Positions 36,753 to 49,899 of a DNA stretch of 64,000 nt are shown here, piece by piece. Made by a program: the position numbers and the translations under genes. This DNA comes from Cordia subcordata (lineage: Eukaryota; Streptophyta; Magnoliopsida; Boraginales; Cordiaceae). Location: contig JAPTOF010000002.1 in assembly GCA_028554755.1 (NCBI GenBank), forward strand, positions 30,992,501-31,056,500, read 5' to 3'. The notes under the pieces were generated by a model. That model was not told the DNA's origin, searched no databases, and saw only the letters and a list, made by a program, of their open reading frames with translations. Within the stretch, counting starts at the first letter, position 1. Each line of letters begins with the position of its first letter.

Positions 36753-37609
36753 GAAACACATTAGCTACTTGCTATAGGATTAAAACACAATTATATATAG
36801 CCACGTATAAATAGTTGCAATTGATTGCTCAGTTTGATGATATCATGAGCTGTTAGTTATGCTTCATTATATAAATATTAAGGGTTCAACATTCAAGATG
36901 ATTCCGCTTAATTTCTGATGCTCTATAAAATGCTGTAAAATCTGATTTGATTGACCCGATTAGGTTTCAGCTGAATTAATATTGTCAGTCCATGTCACGT
37001 TGCCATAGTTAATTAATTATGATAAACATTGGCAAAATTAACCAGCGAAATTTATGAGATGATTGACTTCGAGCAACTAAATTTATTTCACATGAATCCA
37101 ACAATTCCGTGATTAATTAATTAATTATATATATAACATCGTATAGACTATAACAAGTTGGATTTACGTGCCAAGAACTGAAATTTTATAGTCATCAAAC
37201 GATGCAATTGTTGTCCACTACTGGATCATGTTGAATATGTATATACACACAATTCTCCTACTATATTTTAGTTTTTTCAATTATTGCCACATATTGCCAG
37301 TTTTGAACTCTCAAGGTTTAATGCAAGTTGCTGAGCAATTTATCAACGCCTCTTGTATAAGAGAGCGAAAAACTAACTCAAATATTTGCTTTAAGAATTG
37401 AAAGAATCTTCCCTACTGTTTTTCAATGAATTATTAAAGTCGAATTAAAAAAAGAAAATTTAAAGTCGAATCTGAGAATGCAGTTTGCAATTCTTTTCTA
37501 TAAACACCCTTCTTGAGGTTCCAAAGTCTTAAAAAGAAACCGAAAATATATTCAAATAGTGTTGTAAATACAATAAGAGATGGTCTTCGGAAGATCATAA
37601 CAATTGTGC
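36256..37609. other. Gene-less AT-rich spacer
   Basis: It contains an (AC)n(AT)n microsatellite at 36711-36752. No gene is seen. Confidence 0.55.
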
Positions 37610-39560
37610 GAGGCGTTTTTGTTAGAGTATTATTCCTTCCACATTAGAAAATTCATAAAATCCAACACCATTTAATAAGATCATGGGCTACTCCACCTAA
37701 CACTAATTGGTTTTAAGTTGGAACCTTAGATTTGATAACAGAGGTCACGTTATGGGCCAATTATATTTGTTCACGTGTGACCCTTCTTCATCTACGTGTG
37801 ACGTTTTAATTTATCCACATGTGACTCTTCTTCAAATCATGCCACATAGAAAGTTCATAAAATTCAAGACCATCCACGTGTGACGTTCTAATTTGTCCAA
37901 GTATGACCCTTCTTCAAATCATCCCACATAAATAGTTCATAAAATCCAAAACCACTTAATAATATCTTGGGTTACGCCATCTAGCACTCTTCTTCATCCA
38001 CGTGTCACATTCTAATTTGTCCATGTGTGACCCTTCTTCAAATTAAGTCACACTTGAAGGGGAGTGGCGCCCTTCTTCATCCACTTGTGATGTTCTAATT
38101 TGTCCAAATTGGGTCACACGTGAGGAAGAGTAGCACCCCTTTTCATCCACGGAAAAAAAATATAAATTTAATACTTAATTAAATAAAAAATAAAATGGAG
38201 ACCTACTTGGGAGTAGCACCTTTCTTCAGCCACGTGTGATATTCTAATTTATCCACGAGTGACCTGATCCTTCTTCAAATCAAGTTACACATGCGGAGGA
38301 GTAGCACCCTACACATGATGAGGAGTAGCACCTTTTTTCATCCACAGGAAAAAAATATAAATTTAATACTTAATTAAATAAAAAAGAAAACAGAGACCTA
38401 CCTATTTCTCCTCAGAGACGCAAAAGCAAGATCTGAAGCCAAACTGGAATTATTGATCTATAGAGATCCTTATAGTGTGTTGAAGAATCTCTAGGTTTCC
38501 ATAGTCTAAATTCCCTTCTTTGTTATTATTGAATTATTGTAGGCCAATTTGAGTGTACCTCGGTGCAACTGTGTAATCCTAATTGGATTACGATAAGGCC
38601 AAATTGAGAAGGTGCTGTCAACTATAAATAGCTTCTTACATATCATAGTAGCATCCTTTCTCATCCATGTGTGACATTCTAATTTATTCACGTGTGACCT
38701 TTCTTCAAATTAGGTCACACATGAAGGGGAGTGTTAGAGGATTATTCCTTCCATATAGAAAGTTCATAAAATCCAAAACCACTTTATAAGATCCTAGGCT
38801 ACTCCATCTAGCATCAATTGGTGACATTTTTACTAAGCAGCACTACAAGGACAAGTTGCCTGTAGATTCCCTACAATCAACATGCGGGAGGTGTTAGATA
38901 GATAGTGTATATTTAGATGACTTGATAAAGTTTATCCCTTTGTACATGATTAGGTCTTCAAACCAAGTCACATGTGAGGGGAAGTGCTAGACTATTATTT
39001 TTTCCACATAGAAAGTTCATAAAATCCAAGACCACTTAATAAAATCCTAGGTTACTTCACATAGCACCCTTCTTCATCCACTTGTGACGTTCTAATTTGT
39101 CTAAGTGTGACCCTTCTTCAAATCAAGTCACACGTGAGAGGGATTAGCACCCTTCTTTATCCACGTATGACATTTTAATTTGTTCACATGTGACCTATCA
39201 CACTCTTTTTCATCCACATATGACATTTTAATTTGTCTACATGTGACTTTTCTTCAAATTAGATTATACATAAGGAGGAGTGTTAGAGTATTATTCTTTA
39301 TATATAGAAAGTTCATAAAATCCGTTATAATTTGTCCTAGTGTGACCTGTTACACATGAGGGGGAGTAGCACCCTTCTTCGTCCATGTATGACGTTCTAA
39401 TTTGTCCACGTGTGACCATTCTTCAAATTAGGTTACATATGAGGGGGAGTGTTAAAGTATTATTCTTCCTACATAAAAAATTCATAAAATCCAGGATAAC
39501 TTAATAAAATCTTAGACTACTCCACCTAGCAAGTTACTTTTGGATTCCCCACCGTCAACT
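37610..39560. repeat. Complex repeat array with ABRE-like CACGTGTGAC units and LTR-like starts
   Basis: Modules recur in shuffled order. One starts TGTTAGAGTATTATTCC and continues with AAAGTTCATAAAATCC (near 37620, 38732, 39283 and 39455, plus diverged copies). Another contains CCACGTGTGAC, TTCTAATTTGTCC and CCTTCTTCAAATCA many times. A third, GCGGGAGGTGTTAGATAGA, is at about 38884 and 39562. Purine tracts such as GAGGGGGAG directly precede several TGTTAGAG starts, which resembles the polypurine tract/3' LTR junction of Copia elements. No gag or pol coding is visible. It is probably a set of nested, degenerate LTR remnants with an internal minisatellite. Confidence 0.6.
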
Positions 39561-39569
39561 TGCGGGAGG

Positions 39570-39745
39570 TGTTAGATAGAGAGTGCATATCTAGATGACT
39601 TAGTTAAAGTTTATCACTTTGTATATGATTAGGTTTATCACCGTAAAGTTCTATTCCTTGTAAATTTCTACTTAACTCTCATGTATATATTTTGTAATGC
39701 AATATAGGTAATCAATTACGGGCAATACCTTTTCTTAGAGTTTTA
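39570..39745 (+). mobile_element. Copia-like LTR remnant
   Basis: It begins TGTTAGATAGA right after a purine tract (GCGGGAGG) and continues through a 3'-LTR-like stretch with CTTGTAAATTTCTAC and TTTTGTAATGCAATATA. A partial second copy starts at about 38891. No target duplication was identified, so the boundaries are approximate. Confidence 0.45.
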
Positions 39746-40022
39746 AGAGTCTCATAGACACGTAAATATAGGTAAATCTCACGAACGACTTGATAGTTTA
39801 AACTGCTTGAAAAAATTCATAATAAACCTATTATCATACATATTATGTTGTCCCACCAAAATACCCAAAGTTAATAATTTCCAGCAGTAGGCTAATCTCA
39901 TCGAGCAACCGTACATCTTAGTTCACCACCTGTTTTAACATATCCAACTAACAAACACAACCGGACCCAGATTCTCCGGACCCATAAATCTCTCGGCACT
40001 TTGGGATCACTTCTCCCTATTA
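39746..40022. other. Distal upstream region of the WD40 gene
   Basis: No gene or clear repeat. Confidence 0.45.
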
Positions 40023-40060
40023 CACGTGTCGACATCGTATTGCTCCATCCCCCTCTATAA
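40023..40060 (+). promoter_or_regulatory. G-box and TATA-like motif upstream of the WD40 gene
   Basis: CACGTG lies at 40023-40028 and a TCTATAAT motif at about 40054-40061, some 290-325 bp before the ATG. Pyrimidine-rich CTCTCTC leader sequence follows. Promoter function is inferred from position only. Confidence 0.4.
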
Positions 40061-40349
40061 TCCTCTCTCCTTTTCTCTCTCCCGCCATTACGCTTCTTTT
40101 ATAATTCCCCCTACAAAATCTCCTTTCCACAAGCGCTCGCTCTCTCTTTCTCCCCAAGTCCTCAACCATTTCCTCCATTTTTCTCGCTAAATTTCTTGGT
40201 AACCCTTCAAAATCCATTTATTTTTACAACCCCCAGTTTGTTTCTTCTTGTTTCTCTATGTAAATTCGACAAGATTATTTTCTATTTTTCCAAACTGATC
40301 AGACACGACGAGTGAACGCTTCCACGAAAATTTGCAGAAAGAGTTGAAA

Positions 40350-41675
40350 ATGCCATCGAACATGGGCACCAAGATGCATTCTGATCCCAACATCTCATCT
40401 ACTCTCATGAATGACGACGAATTCAACCGAAATAGCTGCTTCTCTGCCTACGACTCGAACCGCCTCAGCTGCGAAGGGTCTCCGATGATGATGTCTCCCT
40501 GGAACCAATCAACCTCGCCTTTTACGAAATCGCCATGGTCCGATTCCAACGAGAGTGGCGGCTCTCAGAACATCCCTCAAAACGGCCTCCTCGGTTCGCT
40601 TGTTCGCGAAGAGGGCCATATATATTCTTTAGCCGCAAAAGATGGTCTCCTCTACACGGGTTCAGACAGCAAGAACATTCGTGTCTGGAAATCCATGAAG
40701 GAATTCACTGCCTTCAAATCCAACAGCGGCCTAGTCAAGGCTATAATCATAAGCGGAGAAAAGATCTTCACGGGTCATCAGGATGGAAAGGTTCGCATCT
40801 GGAAGGCGAATCCAAAGAACTCCAGCATGCATAAGCGTGCAGGCACTTTGCCTACCTTCATGGATATTTTCAAAGCTTCCATCAGGCCAAAGAATTACGT
40901 CGAAGTTAAGCGTAATCGCACCGCGCTTTGGATCAAGCACTGTGATGCAATTTCATGCCTGAGCATGTGCGAAGAACAAGGGCTATTGTACTCCGCTTCA
41001 TGGGATAGGACGTTCAAGGTCTGGAAGGTCGAGAATTCCAAATGCCTGGAATCGGTTAAAGCCCATGATGATGCCGTCAATTCTGTTGTGGCGAGCGTTG
41101 AAGGCATAGTTTACACAGGGTCAGCTGATGGAACCGTCAAGGTCTGGAGAAGGGAGCCTACTGGTAAAACTGTGCGTCATATTTTCGTGCAGACGCTCCT
41201 GAATCAGGAGTGCGCTGTCACGGCTTTGGCCGTGACCAATTCGGGTTCCGTAGTGTATTGTGGTTCATCGGATGGGTTAGTGAACTTCTGGGAACGCGAG
41301 AAGCAATTGTCGCACGGTGGAGTCCTCAAGGGCCACAAATTGGCCGTTCTTTGCCTGGCGGCTGCTGGGAATTTAGCCTTCACTGGATCGGCTGATAAAA
41401 CCATATGCGTCTGGAGGAGAGAAGGAAATGTTCATACTTGCCTTTCCGTTTTGAGCGGCCACACCGGACCGGTGAAATGCTTAGCTGTCGAAGAGGATAA
41501 GGACAGATCAACCAGAGGTGACCAGCGATGGGTGGTTTACAGTGGGAGTCTTGATAAATCAGTCAAGGTTTGGAGTGTTGCTGAGATGGCGCCTGAGTTG
41601 CAGCACATGGGTATGGTGCAACAAGGTGGATCAGGAGACAGTTCTTGGAGCCCAGTTCCATCATCCAAGTATTGA
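40350..41675 (+). CDS. JGB: JINGUBANG-like WD40 repeat protein
   Basis: An intronless 441-residue protein. The start is the ATG at 40350; an in-frame TTG at 40332 is not a credible plant start. About 110 residues of Ser/Asn-rich leader ([19 protein letters not shown]) precede seven WD40 blades. Blade ends are visible as [84 protein letters not shown] and [14 protein letters not shown] basic insertion ([15 protein letters not shown]) lies between blades 2 and 3, as in the plant JINGUBANG group. JINGUBANG in Arabidopsis restrains pollen germination; whether this copy is the orthologue or a paralogue in the same clade is not settled. No lesions seen. A G-box lies upstream. Confidence 0.88.
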   Translation: MPSNMGTKMHSDPNISSTLMNDDEFNRNSCFSAYDSNRLSCEGSPMMMSPWNQSTSPFTKSPWSDSNESGGSQNIPQNGLLGSLVREEGHIYSLAAKDGLLYTGSDSKNIRVWKSMKEFTAFKSNSGLVKAIIISGEKIFTGHQDGKVRIWKANPKNSSMHKRAGTLPTFMDIFKASIRPKNYVEVKRNRTALWIKHCDAISCLSMCEEQGLLYSASWDRTFKVWKVENSKCLESVKAHDDAVNSVVASVEGIVYTGSADGTVKVWRREPTGKTVRHIFVQTLLNQECAVTALAVTNSGSVVYCGSSDGLVNFWEREKQLSHGGVLKGHKLAVLCLAAAGNLAFTGSADKTICVWRREGNVHTCLSVLSGHTGPVKCLAVEEDKDRSTRGDQRWVVYSGSLDKSVKVWSVAEMAPELQHMGMVQQGGSGDSSWSPVPSSKY

Positions 41676-43091
41676 TAATAATGCTCTTTTTTGAGGGCAT
41701 TATTGTTCTACAGAAATATCAGAATTGATCAAAGATCTTGGTAAGTGCAACGTGTGATATTATTCCGATCCCACTATTCCGATCCATGATGGTGAAGTGA
41801 TAATTTCGGTTTAATGATCACATGCAAGATGAAACTTAATAGGGTACGGTGGTTGATTTGGCCGATGGAATTGAGTTATTATGCCAGTGATAACTAATGA
41901 CTACTTCTACATGCACCAAGAGGATGTAAATTTGACGAATAATTGATTTTCGTTTCCAGATGTTGTATGAGACTGTTTTACAAAATTTTCGCTTTCTACC
42001 GTATACGATACAGAATGTTCTTCAGATACACATGTTATTCTCTATCTTCTTAAGTTCTTATTTATATATCCGTTTGGTGATTTAAGTGCATAGAGAATCA
42101 ATATGATATTACGTGAATTATTGGGAAGTTTTTTCACATTATTTCTCAAAGTCCTGTTGACATGTTAGGTCGATCGTGTCCTGGACAAATTAGTGTGGCG
42201 CCACTTTCATATATCATAGCTAAGAAGTTGTGACAAATTGGAACTAGAAAAATATTTGTATATGCCAATCGTATGGAACATTCAGATTCTCTATACCTTA
42301 AGTGAGATATGCAAGCATGTTCACGAGACCTCTACAACTTGCAGAATAATTTTATTAGCTCCCTTTAGCTGGAATGTAGAAAGTGTATTTGCTTTATTTC
42401 CGTACGTGGCAAATCATACTAATTTCTGAGATAATAATAAGAAAAAATTGTTTGCGAATGTTGATGTACGTCGTCCTTTCATTATTTTCTATATAATAAA
42501 AATTAATTCCACTAGATATAGAAGAAATTTGACATTTAGTTCGCAAATTTTTGAATAAGTTAAGAGATGACATAAAATATTACATAGATAAATAGATAGC
42601 TTTAATATTGATAGATTAAACATGTCTTTGAAAATTCATAGGCCTTGTAATCGCTGGAGTCCTTATATTAACTAGGATATGCAAAAATGTTGAACATTCT
42701 TTAAGCTTTTTCAGTGAAGAAGTGAAAACATTTCTCCACTTCAGAAAGATATTTCTCGTAAGAATCTTACACAATAGTAGAAGTTCAGAAAAAATTAGCA
42801 TGCGAAAACAGTAAGTTTGTCCATGTAGATACTCATGCGTCAAAGGTGTGGACCAGGCCCTCTCTCGGATGAATAAACTTATGCCGCTTAAAAGGGCTTT
42901 TGGAAAAGGGAATGCATTATAATGTTATTTCTCTGCGATTTAATAGTTATAAATTATCAAAAAATTATACAATGGAATGGTCTGAATAATTATAAAAATT
43001 AGATTTTATTCATAATATTATGATATTTCAAACACATACTACAAAATTGTACAAAATAAAAAAATATTTTTAGTCTCCATCATTTGATTAC
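41676..43091. other. 3' flank of the WD40 gene; no gene seen
   Basis: AT-rich. Open frames at 42238-42843 lack motifs. No repeat boundary is evident until the MITE at 43095. Confidence 0.5.
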
Positions 43092-43094
43092 TAA

Positions 43095-43471
43095 AGTTCT
43101 ATTTGGCCTAACTATGAGATTTCAACGGTTGAGTTGTAGAGCTTTTAGCGGTGGAGTTTTAAGTAAAAGTGTTGTTGAATATAAGCCGTTAATTGTTTGA
43201 CCTTGTTTATCAAGAATTGAGCTTTTAGTTGTTCTGATAGCAATATTGTTAAAAAAAATATAGAGTAGTATCTTTAAGAAAAAAATGAAAAAAAAATTAA
43301 TATACTGTAAAACAGGTTTTCAAAATATAAATTTGGAGCTTTTGGTTTTTTTAAAACCTTTTTTAACTTCAACTTTTTGTGTAAATTTTTTTTTAAAATG
43401 GGCCAAATAAATCAGTTTTTAAACTAAACAAAATATTTTTAAATGTCTAAAAGTTGAGTCAAATAAACTCT
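43095..43471. mobile_element. MITE, same family as 60887-61288
   Basis: The left end AGTTCTATTTGGCCTAACTA and right end reverse complement AGAGTTTATTTGACTC form imperfect inverted ends, with TAA on the left and TAG on the right. The interior (GTGTTGTTGAATA, TTAATTGTTTGACC) matches the reverse complement of the element at 60887. Confidence 0.65.
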
Positions 43472-43970
43472 TAGACGGCTAGGTGCCATAGGCGATAACC
43501 ACTGAAGGAGATCACATGAAGACATCATGAACACAAGGAAAGGAAGAAAGCATCCTAACAGGGAATCAAATCGAGCAAACAAGTCAATTCAGGCTCATAT
43601 CTAAGTAACATTTTTTTCCAAGGCTTCGCTATGTTCCCAAACGTACCTGTATTCTCCAAATCATTCAATTGAACACATTGAATAAGTTCAAGACCATTCG
43701 ACTTCCTATAGTTGTCCTAAAGAGCTTCAGGATTGAAAAGATCCAAGCATAATTTACACTGAACTGCAGGACACAAACAGTAATGGTAAACAACCACTTG
43801 CACAGAGAAGGGAATTATATCTTGTGATCTATTTATATCTCACAAACATATACATTTGATAAATGTTGTAATGATCCATAGAATACAATGCTTGGCTCTG
43901 GCACAACTGTGACTATGAAGAACCCAGGCAACTCATGAATCAACAAGAAATAACAATGTTCAGAATGTGT

Positions 43971-46900
43971 TCAGTGAGAAAGCCTGCGAGAATGCCGCCT
44001 CCTTGAGTCGAGTTCTACCATGGAATTCAGGCCCTGCACGTGCCCGCTTCTGCTACCAACTGAATTCATATCCAGAGCCAGGGGGATAGTTGAACCTCCT
44101 CCTTCTAGTATTCTGAGTACCTAATAGTTCAAAGAGGAAAACAGCTGCAGTTATAAGAACTTCACTTTGACTTGCAATGAAAAGATTAACTGGAATTAGA
44201 AAAGACAAATAGAGTGGAAGACCTTTGACATGGGGGGCCTCAAATCAGGATCTTGCTGTAGGCATAGGGAAGCAGTGCGGTACATTGCCTGTAGCTCATA
44301 AGATAAGATTCTTGACTGGTAAGGGGCCAAGTTGGAATCCAGCAATTGATGCATACGTGCTAAGAAATGTGATTGTTCCATCGCAGCCAGAGAGTACAGA
44401 GCTTCTGACAAGAAATTATTTTCTACAAGGTGTAGCAAATCCCTGTTTTGCCGACCAGTAATTAGTTCTAACAATACCAGCCCAAAAGCATATATATCAA
44501 CTTTCTCGGTGAGCTTTCCACCATGAAAGTACTCTGGTGCTAGATACCTGAAGCATCAACATAGTTCTGATCAAATAAAGATAAATTCACAAACCAAATT
44601 GATTGGGTTATAAAATTTGTTTGAGTCACTATCATAAGAAATTTCATGAAATGTCTTTTCATGGTATTTCAGAGATTCATGTGATATTATGATCCGTATT
44701 AGAGTGAAGGAAAGAATGGTTGGAGAAGGAAGATGCTTATGTCACAAATCATATAAAGTTTCATTGATACGACTTTGAGCATACCCTGCAGTTCCAACAA
44801 CTCGCTCCTCCTCAGAAGTTTCCCATTCACGGTGCAGCCTAGCAAGCCCAAAATCGGCAACCTATGTAAAGCAAATTGCATAACCAGATTGAAGAAGGTA
44901 TGGTTGCAATATTAAATCACCGGATATATTGCAGTACAATGAATCTTTTTATAACTTTAAACATCTGGAGTAGATACTATTACGTATAAGTTCCAGTTTG
45001 GCAAACAATGAACCTGAATTGTAATACCTGAGGCTCAAAATCATGAGTCAGAAGGATGTTGTTTGGACGCAGATCTCTGTGAATTATACACCCCATTCTG
45101 CAATCTTCATGAAGGTAGCGTAGACCTCTTGCTGTGCCAATGGCTATCTTCATGCGTGAGCGCCAATCTAGTGGTTTTCTTTTGTTTCCTGTCAATTTTG
45201 TGCAAATGTCATGCGAGTCAAGCAATATGGTCATCCATGCCAGAGTTAAAGGCAGATATGAGTTAAGTCGTAAACTAGAAAATCAACGGAAACATTTTAT
45301 ACCATGTAAGTGAAACTGCAAGGAGCCATTGCATATGTACTCATACACTAACAATCTCTTATTGCCCTCGGCACAAAAGCCAATTAGCAATACAACATTC
45401 CTGTGTTGTGCACAGGTCAATACTCTTACTTCCCTGAAGAAATCAGCATCTCCTTGAGATCCACCAAATCTTAGCTGCTTTACTGCAACAACCTGTCCAT
45501 CCCTTAGGACACCTCTGTGAACCAAACCAAATTCACCTTCTGCTAAAAGGTTTGTGTCTGAGAAGCCATCGGTGGCTTCTTCCAGCTCTTTGTAGTCAAA
45601 GTGCCGTGGAGGTTTGCCAAAAGCCGGAGCTTTATATTGGCACAATGAACATAAAGGTGGAGGCGTTGAGCAAGTTTTGTCCACATAGACTGCCTCCCTG
45701 ATGCTGGATCTTAATGCAAAGTCCGCATTATGTTTTCCGTTACTCTCTCGTTTTGGAATTATCATATCTTGACTAAACCGTTCAGAATTATCAGCTCCGG
45801 CCGCAATTGGGTAGGATGTCGTTTTAGTGTTATTTCTGCAGCTTCCAACATCCAGGACTTTCTTATCAACAAAATGATTTTGTGCAATCCAATATGTTGT
45901 TTGATCACTATCAGAAGCAGATGATGGAGTTCTTGACAGAGTTATTATCCTTTCTCCTGCAGATTCCATTGCACTAAAAGAACGAGCCAATCCATTTTGG
46001 CCATGAACACACGCATATTTACCTTTATCCAGCCCTTCAAAGAGTGGATTTCGCTCAGATACTAGGAAGACAGAAGTCGCAGTGTCTGGACTCGAAAATG
46101 AATTTTCTACTGAGGTTCTTGTGTAAGAAGTACTTGGTTCCTCAGGACTACTCATAGGAGTAGAATGTTTGATCCTGTGGCCCTGTAGAACAGGAGAGGA
46201 GGCAGCAGACAAGAAGGGGGTTTGAAGTTCCTCTGAGTATCCTAAATTGACCTTGAGGACTTTGGCCTGAGAGCCTTTCATGAGTACAATGTTACAGTGA
46301 AGTTCCTCCATGCAGCGCTTACGTTCTTGCTTCAACTTCCTGTCTTAGAAGAGCAAAATAAATCCATAAGTGTTTCAGATGTTTTAGGAAGAGAGTATGA
46401 TGACAAATAGAGGACTCTTAGTTAAATAGCTCTCACTCAAATATAATTCAAGTAATTTTCCTACCGTGAAATGTAAATTCGCACAATTTCCATATTAAAC
46501 AGAAGTATAACTCGATTCTATGAGCTCCACAGAGCTCCACTTTAGATACATGAGGTTTGTGGTGAAAGCAAACAACAAAGCAGCCCAGAACAGCCAACTA
46601 ATGAAGCTACAGCTCCTTCTGATAATATATGCACACATGATTTATCTCATCACTAAGCAAGATTGCACTCTTTCTATAAGAAGATTGTCAGAACAGTGGA
46701 GAAAAGAGGGGGTGGGGGAAGACACTGGTAAATAAATATGAAAACATAGTTGAATAATATAAGAAACATCACATTTAATTACATTCAATTACTTATCCAA
46801 TATGACCCAGTTGGCTCTGTTGTTCTTAGCTTCAGCTGCCACGACGCCCACAGAAATAGCCGATACAACCTTGATCCGCACTCTGACCTGCAATCAGAAG

Positions 46901-49005
46901 CTCAATTATGTTAACATTTTTTCCATTTCATAACAGTATATACATAGGTTGCATATAGTGACCAGCACCAATATTTTCTTTCCATGCTAAGTAACATTTT
47001 AATTTTTGCGCAATTAGTTAGTGTTCATACTGTCCAGAGCATAACAATCATTACAGCGTCACTCAAAGGTGAAAATGTTAGGTCGCGTTTGGTTTGTCTG
47101 TTTTCTGTTTTCATTTTCTAGTTTTTATTTTTATTTTTATTTTCTAAAAACAATTTTCATTTTCTGTTTTTTAAAAGTTAGAGAATGTGTTTAGTTATTA
47201 AAAGTGTTTTGCTTTTTTATGTTTATTTACAAAATTGCTACCTTGTTTTCTAAATTTTTTAGAGATATTTACAAAACTACCACTTTGTTTCCTAAATTTT
47301 TAGAGATATTTACAAAATTACCACCTTATTTTCTAAATTTTTTGATATATTTACAAAATTGTCACCTTGTTTTCCAAATTTTTTGAAAATATTTACAAAA
47401 CTATCACCTTGTTTTCTAAAGAGTTATTTACAAAATGACCATCTTATTTTCTAAATTTTTAGAATTATTTCCAAAACTGCATCCTCGTTTTCTTTTTTTT
47501 TTTTGAGTTATTTACAAAATTGCCACTTTATTTTAAGAGAAAACACTTTTTTAATATTTTCTATTTTCTTAGAAAATAGTTTTCTGAAAATGAAAGCAAA
47601 AATAGTTAATCCAATGAATTTTCTATCTTATTTTCATTTTTCATGAAAATGAAAACAAAAAATAGGCAAACTAAACGCCTTTGTTTTGCATTACCAGAGC
47701 AGAAAGCAACATAGAGTTCAAAAATAATTCCAATCTATCTACAAATGAGATATTCACGATGTTTATCTAATCAAGAATAATTCCCAAATTTGAGCTCAAA
47801 TGCAACTTTCACGAAACATTTCAAATTCGTATCTTTCACTACAGAGAAAATTTATAAACACATCAAGTTAATTGTTTATTCATGAAACATAATTAGTAGT
47901 CAACAATAGCAAGCATCCCAAAGGAGACAACAGGGTTACTTAAGGTTTGAGTTATCAATAATTCATCAATCATTTGCGTTAATTTCTACGGCACATGCAA
48001 TGTTTCAACCACGTACACCAAAATAAGTAAATTATTATTTTTCTCGTTAGATCCTGACACAAGTAAAATTTTCTAATGTCACTGTCAACTCTCAAATCTG
48101 TGTAAAAATCACCCGACAAGCTTGATCTTTTCCATACTCTTTTCATGCCACTAAGAATCAAATTAACAGTATAAGAAGTATTAATACCACAAATAAATTC
48201 ACCAATATTCTTATTACAAGTTAAAATTTTTAGATAAGGCATACATTTTACAATGCTATTAGAGTCTAAGCACTAAAAAGATTAAAATAAAATAATGCTT
48301 ACATGCAAAACTCTTAAATAAATTACGTCAACACCCAAAGAACATGCTAATACAATCAATGAATGTACCAATATTCTCCCTGAAAGTTAAGCAAATAAGA
48401 AATCGAATCTATGATTATTGAGCCAAAAAACAAAACTACGTCATAAGGTGTCGGTGATGGTAAATAGATATTTTGCCCGTAAGTACCTAAAAAGACAGCA
48501 TCTTGCGTGCATGAAAATGGTAACCGACTCGGCATTTTTTTAGAATTTCTCTCACCTCGAGTTGATTGTGAGATTGAAGAACCATTTGCGAACACGACTC
48601 CGAGATCTGCGCAATTCGATCCGGCAACTTGCTCCGGTCACCGCTCCGGCAGCCTCCGCTTGGCTTTCTAAACCCCCAGAACCTCCTCTTTTCTACTAAA
48701 GGAAAAAGAAAAAAAAAAAACGCTTCAATAAATTCAGCACAAAAAACATACATACACATCTTCTCACGATGAAATGAGCTAAAATTCACAGAATTACCAG
48801 TTTTTTCATCGGAAAAAACGGCGAGCAACGTAACACAATCTCCCGGACGGACCACGTGGGTGAGAGCCCAAGCGAGTGCGGTCTTTGAGATCACCTTCTC
48901 CGCCTTCACAGCCACGATCACTTTGTCTAATGGTTTCATTTTGCTGCCGCGTGGCTCCGCCTTTCCGGCGGCGGTGCCCTTCGGGTCAGTGTTTCCCCGG
49001 AGCAT
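43971..49005 (-). CDS. Universal-stress-domain receptor-like cytoplasmic pseudokinase
   Basis: Eight exons join in frame to 730 residues: 48798-49005, 48556-48695, 46793-46887, 45303-46339, 45028-45188, 44785-44861, 44223-44547 and 43971-44120. The N-terminal third is a universal stress protein-like domain ([21 protein letters not shown], later [15 protein letters not shown]). A Ser/Thr-rich linker follows, then a kinase domain from about residue 400 starting [13 protein letters not shown]. The glycine loop reads AEGEFGLV, so its first Gly is lost. VAVKQL and DFGLAR remain, and the catalytic loop is HRDLRPNN, with Arg in place of the usual Lys. This matches the group often annotated as inactive kinase SELMODRAFT_444075-like. 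No signal peptide or membrane helix, so it should be cytoplasmic. Its role is not established. The donor before the last exon (GTCTTC) is weak. Intron 2 carries a transposable element. Confidence 0.85.
47081..47679. mobile_element. MITE-like element inside the pseudokinase intron 2
   Basis: The inverted ends are GGTCGCGTTTGGTTTGTCTG (left) and GGCGTTTAGTTTGCCTAT (right, reverse complement). TTA precedes it and TTT follows. The interior is filled by a T-rich minisatellite. Non-coding. Confidence 0.65.
47225..47540. repeat. Minisatellite, about seven units of roughly 45-51 bp
   Basis: Units share ATTTACAAAATTGCCACC followed by TTGTTTTCTAAATTTTT. They are diverged from one another. It lies wholly inside the MITE-like element. 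Confidence 0.8.
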
Positions 49006-49896
49006 CTTGCGTTGGCCGACAGAATGAAAAGTTTGTCTCTCAAAGTGTGTGTTGGTTAAAACTTGGCGGGTTTCAATTTTGTATTGTACTGAGCTCTCCG
49101 ATAGTTGCACGTTGCCTGCTTTTCATTTAACGTGGGGCCTTATTGTTTTTACTTTATTTGTTTTGCTAAATAAACAAAGATTTAACTAAAATTCTACCAC
49201 TACAAAGACACATCTAACCATCCCAAATGCTCCAATTATAAGAATTGATGTTGAATGCGACCTATGATCCGAGTTTTATTCCAGTCTTTAACTATAGGTA
49301 AGTGTTCTCGATTTACCTGTTGCTCAATAATAGGGCTACGAAAGGTAATCAGATTCTATTGATTGTTCCGGTAGTCAAGTTCAATATAAGACTGTTAATT
49401 GATGGTCAGTCCCTATTAGTTGTTTTAATGGTCGAATTCTACTAATTAAATTATCTTTGTTGCAAAACGAAAAGACACATCTAGCCAATATTTACAAGGA
49501 TTTAATCCTCCCTAACAATTAGGGATAATTTTATACATTTTACCAAAAACTAATGAAAGAAATCAAAATATGCGACTATATTCATCTTCTTCTTCCCCTT
49601 CTTTTTTCCTTTTTGAGGAAAGTTCCCTCGTTTTTTAGTTGTTATGGAAGGATAAAACTAGCGCAAAGTAGAAATCTGCCGTCTTTAGTTGTCCATTCTT
49701 CTTCACTCTAGCTTCTTAAGCTTTCTTTAAAGGCCAATCATTAAGGTCAATCATTGGTGACATTGTCACTCTATCGGTTGATTATTCTTACTAGTTATGA
49801 ATTCTTCGCCACAACAATCTCTGTCACCTATAGGTGTTTTTAACCTCTCGCCCCAACTCAATTTCTGCCCTAGTGCCCATAAAATCCAAAATTAGT
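49006..49896. other. 5' flank of the pseudokinase gene
   Basis: No further gene. A frame open upstream of the chosen ATG has only a non-ATG start and is not used. Confidence 0.5.
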
Positions 49897-49899
49897 TAA

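Noticed and set aside
40332..40349. Longer start for the WD40 protein
   Set aside because: The codon at 40332 is TTG. The first ATG in frame is 40350.
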